From: DATJOJ01 sp035507035
GTDB lineage: Bacteria; Acidobacteriota; Terriglobia; Terriglobales; Acidobacteriaceae
Reading direction: 5' to 3'
Assembly: GCA_035507035.1 (NCBI GenBank)
Contig: DATJOJ010000003.1
Span: 67,195 to 131,194, forward strand
DNA length: 64,000 nucleotides
A model generated the notes under the pieces. That model was not told the origin of the DNA. It was given only the letters and a program-made list of their open reading frames with translations, and did not search any database. Of this stretch, positions 34,377 through 43,109 are shown piece by piece. Every line of letters starts with the position of its first letter. Within the stretch, counting starts at the first letter, position 1. A program made the position numbers and the translations under genes.

Positions 34377-35597
34377 TTATGGTTTCATCCCATCGGGGAC
34401 TTTCACTTTCGGTGGAAAGTCCAGCGACCCGCCCTTGAAGAGGGCGACCGTTTGCTCCCGCCGTTTATTGCCATCGTGGACTGCGATGTTGTGCGGCTTG
34501 CTGTTTTCGTAACCTTCCCACAGCGAAACACCGGCATAGGCGCCGTCTTTACGGAGGATGTAATAAATCATGTCGACGTAGCGGAGCTTCGTCATATCGT
34601 TGTTGTAATTGCGAGCGATACGCTTGAGGGCATCCATCCCGGCTTCTTGCGGCGACATGCCATGACGCATGTTTTCAACGATCGTGTGGGCCCCGGCGAC
34701 TTTGATATTTTCTTCGCCGCTTCCCGTTGCACCTGCTGAACCCACATCCTGATCGATGTAACAGCCGGCGCCGATGATCGGAGAATCGCCGACACGACCG
34801 GGAAGTTTGTAGGCAAGGCCACTAGTGGTGGTGCAGCCGGAAATCTCGCCTTTTTCATTAAGAGCGGAGCAATGGATTGTTCCGGTGGGCGGAAAGAGAA
34901 CTTTGTAAATTGCTTCTTGCCGGCGCTCGGGTGCAATGCCGAGGTCGGCCGCACGTTGTTCCAACCGTTGCAAACGATTCTGCCAAAGCTCGGACTCCGG
35001 CTTGCTATCCGGCGCTTGCCAATGCGGGTCGTCGAGGCCGGGCCCCCACCAATCGGTGTTAGAGTGATACTCCTTCCACAACAGCCAGATTTTGCGTGAG
35101 TGGTCCGTAAGCAGATTTTCTCTCGGGAAGCCGACGGCAACTGCAAATCGCTCCGCGCCTTCACCCACTAACATGACGTGGCCCGTATGATCCATTACGG
35201 CCTTGGAAACGAGCGAGACATTCTTGATGTTTCGCACGCTGCCGACTGAGCCAGCACGGCGAGTGGGACCATGCATGCAACAGGCATCGAGCTCGACCAC
35301 ACCTTCTTCATTGGGGAGGCCGCCCAAGCCAACGCTGGTGTCGTTGGGATCATTTTCCGGACCTTGAACAACCTTGAGGACAGCGTCGAGCGTGTCTCCG
35401 CCACCGGCTAAAAAGGCGTAGCCGTCGTCGAGGTAGTTGTAGCCATTGTGGGCACAAATAATGATGGGGCGCTTGCCGGTTTTAGAGGCTGAATTGGAGT
35501 TTTCCTGAGCTTCAGCGTTGCTTTTCTCGTTGAGCAGTCCAAGTGAAAGCGATCCGAGTACGGCGGTGCCGACAAAGTCTCGGCGGGAGACGGTCAT
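34377..35597 (-). CDS. Tat-exported N4-(beta-N-acetylglucosaminyl)-L-asparaginase (Ntn hydrolase)
   Basis: A 406-residue precursor of the asparaginase_2 / aspartylglucosaminidase family. The twin-arginine signal SRRDFVG is followed by a hydrophobic stretch. Maturation should cut before Thr240 (PPTG then TIHCSALN), which becomes the N-terminal nucleophile. The conserved beta-subunit pattern GCTTTSGLAYKLPGRVGDSPIIGAG follows. These enzymes hydrolyse the sugar-Asn bond of glycoasparagine, and relatives act on isoaspartyl peptides. GAGGTGA lies before the ATG. About 218 bp without visible features separate its 3' end from glpX (convergent). Confidence 0.93.
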   Translation of the reverse strand: MTVSRRDFVGTAVLGSLSLGLLNEKSNAEAQENSNSASKTGKRPIIICAHNGYNYLDDGYAFLAGGGDTLDAVLKVVQGPENDPNDTSVGLGGLPNEEGVVELDACCMHGPTRRAGSVGSVRNIKNVSLVSKAVMDHTGHVMLVGEGAERFAVAVGFPRENLLTDHSRKIWLLWKEYHSNTDWWGPGLDDPHWQAPDSKPESELWQNRLQRLEQRAADLGIAPERRQEAIYKVLFPPTGTIHCSALNEKGEISGCTTTSGLAYKLPGRVGDSPIIGAGCYIDQDVGSAGATGSGEENIKVAGAHTIVENMRHGMSPQEAGMDALKRIARNYNNDMTKLRYVDMIYYILRKDGAYAGVSLWEGYENSKPHNIAVHDGNKRREQTVALFKGGSLDFPPKVKVPDGMKP

Positions 35598-35731
35598 AGC
35601 TCACCTCTAAGAATGAGTGCTGTGAGACGTCCGCCAGAATAACACGGGGAAAACTAAAACACAGAGAACACACTGTTCTCCGAGAGCACAGTCCTGTCAA
35701 AGTTCGACCACTTCGTCGATGCAGGCAGCCG

Positions 35732-36913
35732 CTACGACGCGGCTCGTAGCAGTTCTCCTTTGCTCTGATCCGCGCGGAAACGCAACAACGCAGCGATGTT
35801 CCCGGCGCGGTCGAAATCCCAATCATCTTTCACGAAAAACACCTCGATATCACGCTGAATAGCGATGGGGATGATCGCCTCGCATACATCGTCGATTTGG
35901 CGCGTCTCTCGACCGCAAGCCGGGCAAGTGCGGGTCGGATGCGCATCGAGATGCCCGCAGCTCAAGCACTCTGCCGAGGCGTGGGAAAAATTGTCTCCGA
36001 GCAAGAGAGTTTGAACTTCTCCGAGTTCGAGCGAACGGAGCACGCGGCGCAGTCCCGTTACTCCGCGGTTGTTGCTTTTGGCTTGATTGAGGACTTCGCC
36101 AACTAACTCGTGACGGCGCTGGTCGGTCGATTCCTGCAGCACGCGGTTCGCTTGCTGCCGAGTATCTTCGGTACTCATCTTGCTGACTTCTGCTGAAAAA
36201 TGGCCGAGTAGTGCCTTCTTCACATAAGGGTGCAACTGCGATTCCAGTTCACGCCACGCGGTCTCGTGACAACCAATGATCAGCTTCTCGAACATCCTTT
36301 TCTCGAAGCCTTCCCGCAAATGCTCAGCCACTTCCTTCAAGTGGTGTAGCGCTTCATCCTGGACGCGACGTTGCGCGTGTCCGCCGTCATAGCCGGCATA
36401 GCCGTCGCCGCGGCCCTGGCGAACCGGCGGAGTTCGGAATAATCCCTCGCGTTCTTTGAGTTCGTCCAAACGCAGATCGAAGAATCGGGCTTTCTGGCGA
36501 TCGACCAAAGCGACCCACAAACTTGGATGGGCCCCAAAAAGCTGCGCCAGCGGCTTGAGATGGAACCGGCGATTCACGAAGAGCTGGCTGCTGGAAATCG
36601 CGAGAGGCATATCGAATTCTCGCCAGAAATCGCGGCCGCCACAAGCGAAGACAGCTTTCGCGCGCGACTGGTTTCCGTGCAGACTCTCGGCAAGCCACAA
36701 TATGCGCTGCAGGTCCGCGCGCACGGGACCATTTTTCCCGGCCTTCTCGGATTCACGCATGGCATTTTTCACCAAGTCCTTAGCAAGAATTGCTTCTCCG
36801 CGGTGTGACTTATCCTGCGGGGTACAGGGCGCGTAGTAGAAAGTCAGGGCACAGTCGTCCGGATTTTCGGCTTGAAAACGGGCTAGCTCACGAATTTCTT
36901 CGCGTGTGATCAT
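35732..36913 (-). CDS. Bacterial eRF1-like (baeRF) release/rescue-type factor with zinc ribbon
   Basis: A 393-residue protein with the three-part layout of the bacterial/archaeal relatives of eukaryotic release factor eRF1. The N-terminal alpha/beta part covers about 1-135. The central domain carries a glycine-rich loop GYAGYDGGHAQRR (Gly177-Gly178-His179) where eRF1 has Gly-Gly-Gln. The C-terminal domain (about 290-370) contains a zinc ribbon, Cys316, Cys319, Cys330 and Cys333. Family membership is from recognition of these features. Peptide release without the Gln is unproven. It starts 15 bp after the stop of the hibernation-factor/sigma fusion, so they form one operon. The function is probably translational (release, rescue or ribosome binding). 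Confidence 0.78.
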   Translation of the reverse strand: MITREEIRELARFQAENPDDCALTFYYAPCTPQDKSHRGEAILAKDLVKNAMRESEKAGKNGPVRADLQRILWLAESLHGNQSRAKAVFACGGRDFWREFDMPLAISSSQLFVNRRFHLKPLAQLFGAHPSLWVALVDRQKARFFDLRLDELKEREGLFRTPPVRQGRGDGYAGYDGGHAQRRVQDEALHHLKEVAEHLREGFEKRMFEKLIIGCHETAWRELESQLHPYVKKALLGHFSAEVSKMSTEDTRQQANRVLQESTDQRRHELVGEVLNQAKSNNRGVTGLRRVLRSLELGEVQTLLLGDNFSHASAECLSCGHLDAHPTRTCPACGRETRQIDDVCEAIIPIAIQRDIEVFFVKDDWDFDRAGNIAALLRFRADQSKGELLRAAS

Positions 36914-36928
36914 GGATCATCTCCCGAA

Positions 36929-37969
36929 TTACTTGGCTTGGGCTTGGGACCACTTGCCTTTGAAGCGGTCGGCTATCGGTGTAAAACGATGCAGGTTTTC
37001 GCGGGCGCGGACAACAGACGAGAAGACGTCGGACGCCTTGCGATCGGTGATGGCGGCAACTTCTTCGAGCGAGAATCCTTCAATAGCATGCAGAATGAAG
37101 GACTCGCGGTCGGTGCGAGTTGCATCTCGCAAGGCAAACTGCACCAACCGGACCATCTCGTCAGAGTCTGCGATTTGTTCGGGCGTGGCGAGACGGCGGT
37201 CGGCGATGACGCTTTCACCGGTTAAAGTTTCATCGGGCTGATGAAATTGAAGTTCGGGTTCGTCGCTGGCGCGCACGTTTTGACGGCGAGCGGAATCTTC
37301 CAGATGCACGGAAGAGGAACTCTCGTTGGTACCTTCCGAAAGATCGTCAATGACTTTCATGGAGAGCCGGTACAGCCACGGCTCAAGAGCCAGGCGCTCG
37401 GGCTTGTCGAGGCCGTCTCCTAAGGCGCGGGCGATGGCTTCGTCAATAACTTCCTCTTTGGTCACTGAATCTATCCGAATCTCGTCCGCGGTTTCACGAA
37501 AATACAGTTCACGCTCCACGAAACGTTGTAAGCGGCCCAGGTTGGCGTTGACGTAGGAACGAATATCGTCCGTGGACACGGTGGGAACAGCCACCGCCGC
37601 GACAGTGGCCTCGAATGGAACCTGCTTTTTCGCACGATAATCGGGCACGCGCCTTCGTTGCCATTTGTGCGCATTGCGCAGCAACTCCTTATGTTTACCG
37701 AGTTGCTGCAAGAGATCGTCCGTGGCTGCCTTGATGGCCGCTGCCGCAGTCGGCGCAGACTTCTGAACCGCCATTTGTCCGGAGGGCAGGCGCAAGTTCA
37801 AGGTCACAGTGGTGCCCTCGCGCGCTGACGTCTGCTCGATTCCACCCTTTAAATGCACCAGCTCGGGACGAAATACCTGGAGCCGCTTGCGCAATTTTTC
37901 GATCAGGTGGTTGATTTCTTTTTCGATGTCGGGAGTTTTGCGGTCTCTATAGCTGAAGTGAACATTCAT
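36929..37969 (-). CDS. Fusion of ribosome hibernation factor (HPF/RaiA) with sigma-70-like regions 2 and 4
   Basis: A 346-residue two-part protein. Residues 1-105 are an HPF/RaiA domain: MNVHFSYRDR at the start, then ILxxKLRKRLQVFRPEL-like helix 1, TVTLNLRLPSGQMAV strands and AAIKAATDDLLQQLGKHK. Residues 133-215 resemble sigma region 2 (VTKEEVIDEAIARAL, LEPWLYRLSMKVIDDL). Residues 275-327 match sigma region 4 (TDRESFILHAIEGFSLEEVA with a helix-turn-helix, then VFSSVVRARENLHRF). HPF binds the 30S subunit and silences ribosomes. Sigma regions bind RNA polymerase and promoter DNA. GAGG precedes the ATG at 37969 by ten bases. The sigma part could instead serve as a protein-docking domain. Confidence 0.82.
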   Translation of the reverse strand: MNVHFSYRDRKTPDIEKEINHLIEKLRKRLQVFRPELVHLKGGIEQTSAREGTTVTLNLRLPSGQMAVQKSAPTAAAAIKAATDDLLQQLGKHKELLRNAHKWQRRRVPDYRAKKQVPFEATVAAVAVPTVSTDDIRSYVNANLGRLQRFVERELYFRETADEIRIDSVTKEEVIDEAIARALGDGLDKPERLALEPWLYRLSMKVIDDLSEGTNESSSSVHLEDSARRQNVRASDEPELQFHQPDETLTGESVIADRRLATPEQIADSDEMVRLVQFALRDATRTDRESFILHAIEGFSLEEVAAITDRKASDVFSSVVRARENLHRFTPIADRFKGKWSQAQAK

Positions 37970-38151
37970 GCCAGGCCTCGGATGCACGGGGGCAGATCCC
38001 GCGACGATCTCCGCTTCCCTACAAATCGATTTTACACCCGGCGGCGGAAAGTCAAACAGTATTCGAGCAGGAAGTTTGCTGTAGCCACGGAACTGAACGA
38101 GCCGAGGGGACTAGTCTGATTTAATTCGAGGAATAGCACCTCGGTTGAGCT

Positions 38152-39282
38152 CTAAACTGCCACCGTAAAGGACGTCTCGGTTCTGGTGACCGGGCGATAT
38201 AAGGTGTCGCGTTCAATCGGCTCCCGGCCGGCTTCGCGAATCAGGCGAACTAATTCCTGCCGACGCAGGCCTTGCGGAGTGTTGGCACCGGCATCGTGAT
38301 AGATCTTTTCTTCGATCACCGTGCCATCAAGGTCATCCGCACCGAAGCGCAAGGCGATCTGCGCGATCTTGGGCGTGAGCATCTGCCAATAGGCTTTGAT
38401 GTGGGGAAAGTTGTCGAGGACCAAACGGCTCACGGCAATCTGGCGAATGTCCAGCATGCCGGTAGTTTTGGGCAAATGCTGCAAGGCGGTATTGTCAGGA
38501 TGGAAAGCTAAGGGGATGAATGTCTGGAATCCGCCTGTCTCATCTTGCAGCGATCGCAATTTCACTAGATGGTCAACGCGGTCTTCGTCGTTCTCGACGT
38601 GGCCATAGAGCATGGTCGCATTGGATTTCAGGCCAATCTGATGAGCGAGCTTGGCGGTTTCCAGCCACTGATCGCCATCGATTTTGTGATCGCAAATAAT
38701 GTGGCGAATGCGATCGGCAAAAATCTCCGCACCTCCGCCGGGAAGCGAATCGACACCGGAGGATTTTAATTGCTCCAAAGTTTCTCGAATAGAAAGTTTG
38801 GCGCGCTTGGCGAGATATGCAACCTCGACCATAGTGAAGGCTTTCAGATGGACTTGAGGAAAGCGCTGTTTCAGCCCAGAACAAAGGTCGAGAAAATACT
38901 GGAATGGGAGATCGGGGTGCAATCCACCGACGATGTGGAATTCCGTCACAGCTTCGTTGTAGCCAGACGCTGCGGTCGCAAAAGCCTCTTCAAGCGCCAT
39001 GGTGTAGGAACCGGGCCCGTCTTTCTTCCGGCCGAAGGCGCAAAGGCGACAGGCGGCGACACAGACGTTGGTGGGGTTGAGATGGCGATTGACGTTGAAA
39101 TAAGTTTTGTCGCCGTGCATCTGCTCGCGAACGAGATTTGCCAGCCATCCGACCGCAAGGATGTCGCTTGTGCGGTAAAGCGTAAGGGCTTCATCGGAAC
39201 TCAGCCGCTTGCCTGCCACGATTTTTTCGTGGATTGGCTTAAGCCGCGAATCGTCAGTTTGAAAGGGATGCAGATTTGCCAT
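38152..39282 (-). CDS. mqnE: Aminofutalosine synthase MqnE (radical SAM)
   Basis: A 376-residue radical SAM enzyme of the futalosine menaquinone pathway, joining 3-[(1-carboxyvinyl)oxy]benzoate and AdoMet to make aminofutalosine. The iron-sulfur motif is Cys74-x3-Cys78-x2-Cys81 (CVAACRLC). NVNRHLNPTNVC before it, and TEFHIVGGLHPDLPF and SLPGGGAEIF after it, are diagnostic of the MqnE/MqnC/CofH group. MqnE is favoured over MqnC by the order of these motifs and the C-terminus. ATG 39282 is the likely start: TATCAT begins 14 bases upstream and no ribosome-binding site is seen. No other mqn gene is in the window. Confidence 0.93.
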   Translation of the reverse strand: MANLHPFQTDDSRLKPIHEKIVAGKRLSSDEALTLYRTSDILAVGWLANLVREQMHGDKTYFNVNRHLNPTNVCVAACRLCAFGRKKDGPGSYTMALEEAFATAASGYNEAVTEFHIVGGLHPDLPFQYFLDLCSGLKQRFPQVHLKAFTMVEVAYLAKRAKLSIRETLEQLKSSGVDSLPGGGAEIFADRIRHIICDHKIDGDQWLETAKLAHQIGLKSNATMLYGHVENDEDRVDHLVKLRSLQDETGGFQTFIPLAFHPDNTALQHLPKTTGMLDIRQIAVSRLVLDNFPHIKAYWQMLTPKIAQIALRFGADDLDGTVIEEKIYHDAGANTPQGLRRQELVRLIREAGREPIERDTLYRPVTRTETSFTVAV

Positions 39283-39337
39283 CTGATTTGATGATACCGC
39301 AGGAACCGTCGAAAAGGCCCGTTCCATGCTTGGGCTT

Positions 39338-40546
39338 TCACCTCAATTTTGTGGTGGCAGCCTTAGTTTGTCTGCCGGCGAGCGCAAAGAAAGGCAAAGC
39401 GAGAAGCTGGAGAACGACAGAAAATGCGACCAACGCCGGAATCGACGTGTCATACAGCACGCCCATAATCGCGCTGCCAGCGAACCAGGCGATTCCGAAG
39501 CCGGTATCGAAAATGCCGAAGGCGGTGCTGCGCTTTTGGGCGGGCGCAACACTCGCGACGACGGCCTTCAGGCAGGAATCCGCTCCCATGCCCAGGCCCC
39601 ACAAAATCATCCCGACCAATTCGAGCCCCCTACCGTACAGGAATATCAATGGCGCAAAGAAGGCTGACAAGCCGAATGCCACGAAAAGAATCGGCATGCC
39701 CAGTTTGTCGAGCAGTTTACCGAAGATCGGGGCGGACACAGCGCCGGTCGCCATGGCCGCCGAGTAGAAAACTGGTATCAATTCTTGGGGAAGAGTTGCG
39801 CTTTTCTGGAAGTGGAAAGCGATCAGCGAGAAATCGGCGAATCCAGCCGCGATTAGCGCACCGGCCACAACGTAAAGCCAATAGGCTCGGGAAAAACCGG
39901 TATCAGCAGATGACGCTTTGGGAATGCCTTCCAACTCGTGCGGCCGACGAAATAGTAACCAAGTTACGAAGAGGCTACCGAGACATAGCAGCGCCGAGAC
40001 CAAAAGCGCCGCGAAGGCATGGTGATAGCCTCCGCGGCGATACAAAACCCAAGCCGCGATTAGCGGCCCGACGGTCGCTCCGGTTTGATCGAGAGCTTCG
40101 TTTAAACCGAAGACCCAACCTTGTCCGATGGATTGTCCCGCATGCGAGAGCATCGAGTCGACAGAAGGCTTGCGGATGGCTCGGCCAGTCCTCTCGGCAA
40201 CGATTAGAGCCGCCGCCAAGGGCCAATTGCCCGCGAGCGCCAGCGCAGGAACGGCTAGCATGTTGACGGCATAGCCCAGGAACGCCATCGTCCAGTAATG
40301 TCGAGTTTTGTCGGCAAGAAAACCGGTGAAAGATCGTAGGGCGTAGCCCACCATTTCGCCGAAGCCGGCGACAAATCCCACGATCGTGGCGCTTGCGCCG
40401 AGAGCGCCAAGAAACGGTCCCGCAATGCTTCTCCCGCCTTCGTAGGTCATATCGGCGAAGAGATTAACCACACCGAAGAACAGGACGAATCGAAAGGCGA
40501 GTTTGGCTACGTCAGCTTTGGCATTGCCTTGAGCGGTTTGTTGCAT
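39338..40546 (-). CDS. Major facilitator superfamily transporter
   Basis: A 402-residue protein with 12 hydrophobic segments. The loop between helices 2 and 3 reads GYALRSFTGFLADKTRHYW, a form of the MFS signature G-x-x-x-D-(R/K). The second half starts near SRAYWLYVVAGAL. It resembles the YfcJ/arabinose-efflux-like group without a clear substrate. It starts 11 bp beyond the multicopper-oxidase remnant and ends 55 bp from mqnE, all on the minus strand. Confidence 0.9.
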   Translation of the reverse strand: MQQTAQGNAKADVAKLAFRFVLFFGVVNLFADMTYEGGRSIAGPFLGALGASATIVGFVAGFGEMVGYALRSFTGFLADKTRHYWTMAFLGYAVNMLAVPALALAGNWPLAAALIVAERTGRAIRKPSVDSMLSHAGQSIGQGWVFGLNEALDQTGATVGPLIAAWVLYRRGGYHHAFAALLVSALLCLGSLFVTWLLFRRPHELEGIPKASSADTGFSRAYWLYVVAGALIAAGFADFSLIAFHFQKSATLPQELIPVFYSAAMATGAVSAPIFGKLLDKLGMPILFVAFGLSAFFAPLIFLYGRGLELVGMILWGLGMGADSCLKAVVASVAPAQKRSTAFGIFDTGFGIAWFAGSAIMGVLYDTSIPALVAFSVVLQLLALPFFALAGRQTKAATTKLR

Positions 40547-40562
40547 GGTTAGATCCGGAGAA

Positions 40563-40852
40563 TTACACGTAGTCGAACAGAGTCATAAAGCCAAAGTCCA
40601 TGTGTAATTGCTGGTGACAATGGAAGAGGATCATGCCGGGATTATCGGCGATGAACTTGATTTCCGCCTCCTGGTAGCCTCCCAGCATAAAGACATCTTT
40701 GAAGATACCAGAGCCGGTTTGTCGAAAATCTTTGTGAGCTCGAAGCTGTGCCGATGAAGGTGGATAGGATGAGCCCGCACTTTTTCCACAGTCGACCCGA
40801 CAAAACTACCGGAAACACCGTATCCGGCTACCGCGTCCGCTGTATTGAAACC
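40563..40852 (-). pseudogene. Decayed multicopper oxidase C-terminus (frameshifted, 5'-truncated)
   Basis: Reading the minus strand, the upstream half gives HPIHLHRHSFELTKIFDKP and the downstream half gives GIFKDVFMLGGYQEAEIKF then MILFHCHQQLHMDFGFMTLF with a stop at 40563-40565. These are the copper-ligand motifs HPxHLHxHxF and HCHxxxH of multicopper oxidases. The halves are in different frames: a one-base loss near 40714-40722 is required. A stop at 40853-40855 and no upstream domains show that the rest of the gene is gone. Intact enzymes oxidise metals, phenols or nitrite-like substrates in the periplasm. Confidence 0.85.
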
Positions 40853-40926
40853 TTACAGGCATCGTGAGTAACTACGCTTAAGCAGTCCTGAATTCCCCCG
40901 AACTGTACAGGAAGGAAGGTACCAAT

Positions 40927-41184
40927 ATGGCTTTGGTGAGAAGGCAGTCGCAAAATAAGAGCTGGAAGGATCTATATATTGCGGCCTTGCTGGAAGGTGA
41001 CAAAGACAAGATTCCAGATCTGATCGATCATGCCGAGCGAGCCATCGTGGACCGGGCGAGAGAGCTGTTCAAAGCCTCGGGGGACAACATTCAGGAGCAG
41101 GAAGGCCTCGATGATGCCCTGTACGCCCTCCATGCCCTGAAGAGTTGCCTCGCAACCCACGGGCGGTTTGCGGAAGCTGCGTAG
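40927..41184 (+). CDS. Small helical protein of unknown function
   Basis: An 85-residue protein, mostly amphipathic helix: SWKDLYIAALLEGDKDKIPD then HAERAIVDRARELFKASGDN. GGAAGGAAGG lies nine or so bases before the ATG. It is followed by a clean intrinsic terminator, so it is a real single-gene unit. Similar small proteins are common in acidobacteria (recollection), without known function. The alternating charged/hydrophobic pattern suggests a protein-binding helical hairpin. Confidence 0.7.
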   Translation: MALVRRQSQNKSWKDLYIAALLEGDKDKIPDLIDHAERAIVDRARELFKASGDNIQEQEGLDDALYALHALKSCLATHGRFAEAA

Positions 41185-41212
41185 AAGCAAAAAGTTCTTT
41201 TCCGAAACCGAG

Positions 41213-41239
41213 CCGGGTAGTTCTTGACTACCCGGTTTT
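41213..41239 (+). terminator. Rho-independent terminator
   Basis: CCGGGTAG (41213-41220) and CTACCCGG (41228-41235) form a perfect 8-bp stem with a 7-base loop, followed by TTTT. It terminates the small gene at 40927. Confidence 0.85.
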
Positions 41240-41376
41240 CCATGCCCTCCTACAGTTTTTCCCTAAGTCCCATTTTATCAATCGGTTCGAACTGTCAAAA
41301 ATCCACAATCGAGCGGCGGATTTCGGCAACCGACGTGCCCATGTAACAGGCATTGCGACCAGGGAGAGGAGGGCGT

Positions 41377-41547
41377 ATGCATCAAGTCAATAGTTCGGCG
41401 GACTGGCGTGTCCTGTGCGAATTGGCCTCCAAAGAACGCGACCCTGCGAAACTGCTCGAACTCGTGCGCAGATTGAATCAGGCATTGGACGAAACTTATC
41501 GCAGAAAGCACGTCAGCGAGGGCAGGGTTTCCGAATCCAGCTTGTGA
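41377..41547 (+). CDS. Small helical protein of unknown function
   Basis: A 56-residue protein: MHQVNSSADWRVLCELASKE followed by RDPAKLLELVRRLNQALDET, one long amphipathic helix. The ATG at 41377 follows GGGAGAGGAGGG, a strong ribosome-binding site. It has its own gap after the upstream terminator and is convergent with the phospholipase-like gene (12 bp). It resembles the small 'DW..LC..A..E.DP.KLL.L...LN..L' proteins of acidobacteria (recollection), which have no assigned role. Confidence 0.65.
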   Translation: MHQVNSSADWRVLCELASKERDPAKLLELVRRLNQALDETYRRKHVSEGRVSESSL

Positions 41548-41559
41548 TCCATTCAGCCT

Positions 41560-42963
41560 TCACTGCGCGGGAGCGGGGCTTTCGACCTGTGCTGACGCCG
41601 GAGACGATTTGATTCGTGCCAACTCTTGTTGTACGCGAGCCCAACGCTTCGCGTTGCGTTTGGTCGCGTAGGGCGCACCGGGGTCAGCATAGAAGTGCTC
41701 GATATTCGCCTGTAACTCTGGCGTCATCCCGGAAAAATTTTCCTCCGCCAGGCGGTGAAGAAGTTCGGCGTAGGTATTGTCATTTAAGTGGTATTCGCCA
41801 GGCGGTGTTGCCTTGCCAAGATCCAGATTATCGTTGGGAAGCGACACCTTACCCGCTTGAACTTCTGACAGGGCGCTGCGATATCGGTCGAGTATAGTGT
41901 TGAAGCTGGCTTCGAAAAGCTTTTCGGTTTCTGGAGTGGGCGTACGAAATGTCAGAATTTTCAGCGGGCCGATCTTGGGAATCAATTTGAAAAGAAAAGC
42001 CAGAAACTTTTCGTCGAAATCCGGTTTGGAATAATCTTTGCCCCAATTCTTTTCGTAGCTGGCGCGGGAGAGATTGTAGAGAAATTTCTTGCGCGTGGTT
42101 CCCGGCAGGTCCTGCTGAATGTCTTTCTTCTTGACTTGCCAGGCGATGCGGGTTGCCTCCGGAATCAGTTTGCTGACGGCATGGCGGTAGGATCCTAAGG
42201 CTTTGGGTTCATCGACCAATAAGGTACTCAACTGCAAACCGTAGGTTTCCTGGAATGCCCGATCCAGTAATGGTTGGGCGACGGCGAATCCAATGAAATC
42301 GCGATACGCGTCCGGGGCATAACGTCCCTTCGCAACCTCAAGCACGTCGAAGCCAAATTCCGACTTCACATGGGCCACGGGATCGTCCTCGTAGGTCACA
42401 TAACTTCCGTACTTCTTTGCCAATTTGGGGTACAAAATCGGAACTACGTGATTGACCGCGATGTTGTGGCCCTGGTTGTCGGCAAAATAGTGCGACATCG
42501 CGCCCAAAGCAAAGGCATATTCGTTGATGTCCTGGGCGTCGCGCAGCAAGGCATCGACAAAGTCACCGCAGCGAACATAGTGAGTCAAATCGCTGAACAA
42601 GTGACTGCCATATGGGTAGTAACCCATGTCTTGAATAATGGCGCCGCCGTAAGCGTAGGCATGCGCCTGCCGCAAGTCATCGGGGGTTGCGTTGGGGAAT
42701 CGCTCCTTCAATAGAGGCACGATATTGTTATGCCAAGCGGCGTCAATAACAGCTTCGTGAGAGAGAACGGAATATGCGGCACTTTGAACCGGAAGGACGA
42801 GAAATGGAATCAGCACTAAGAGGCATACAGCCGCAACTCGAAGCAAAGTGTGGGCGCTCAATCGAAAGGAAGGGCTGATCAAAACTGCGGGCGATCGCGG
42901 GATTTTGGAGTCGACTGCTGCCGACAATGGCCCACGACCGCCCCGCGCGCCGTCCGGTGTCAT
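41560..42963 (-). CDS. Zinc-dependent phospholipase C-like exported protein
   Basis: A 467-residue protein from ATG 42963, with a membrane/signal segment (about 35-58, VAAVCLLVLIPFLVLPV). The conserved zinc-ligand pattern of the PLC/S1-P1 nuclease superfamily follows: YSVLSHEAVIDAAW, HAYAYGGAIIQDMGYYPYGSHLFSD, and FALGAMSHYFADNQGHNIAVN, with regularly placed His and Asp. The C-terminal 250 residues are of unknown fold. An upstream extension to 43113 is open but lacks support. Probable phospholipase or phosphatase outside the cytoplasm. Confidence 0.75.
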   Translation of the reverse strand: MTPDGARGGRGPLSAAVDSKIPRSPAVLISPSFRLSAHTLLRVAAVCLLVLIPFLVLPVQSAAYSVLSHEAVIDAAWHNNIVPLLKERFPNATPDDLRQAHAYAYGGAIIQDMGYYPYGSHLFSDLTHYVRCGDFVDALLRDAQDINEYAFALGAMSHYFADNQGHNIAVNHVVPILYPKLAKKYGSYVTYEDDPVAHVKSEFGFDVLEVAKGRYAPDAYRDFIGFAVAQPLLDRAFQETYGLQLSTLLVDEPKALGSYRHAVSKLIPEATRIAWQVKKKDIQQDLPGTTRKKFLYNLSRASYEKNWGKDYSKPDFDEKFLAFLFKLIPKIGPLKILTFRTPTPETEKLFEASFNTILDRYRSALSEVQAGKVSLPNDNLDLGKATPPGEYHLNDNTYAELLHRLAEENFSGMTPELQANIEHFYADPGAPYATKRNAKRWARVQQELARIKSSPASAQVESPAPAQ

Positions 42964-43109
42964 AAATCCGGACCCAAGTCTGGAAGCGAATTTACTGTGG
43001 CGTAAACTACGGTGGCAATAGGGTGAACACCGTATTCTCGGGCACTCCTCGAGATTTGCTGGCTGAACGCACTGCAGCACCAAGGCAGAAGCAGGCTCTT
43101 TTGTCGTCA

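Noticed and set aside
38281..38300. Sigma-54-like TGGCAC element within mqnE
   Set aside because: It lies inside a coding region and lacks the TTGC -12 element.
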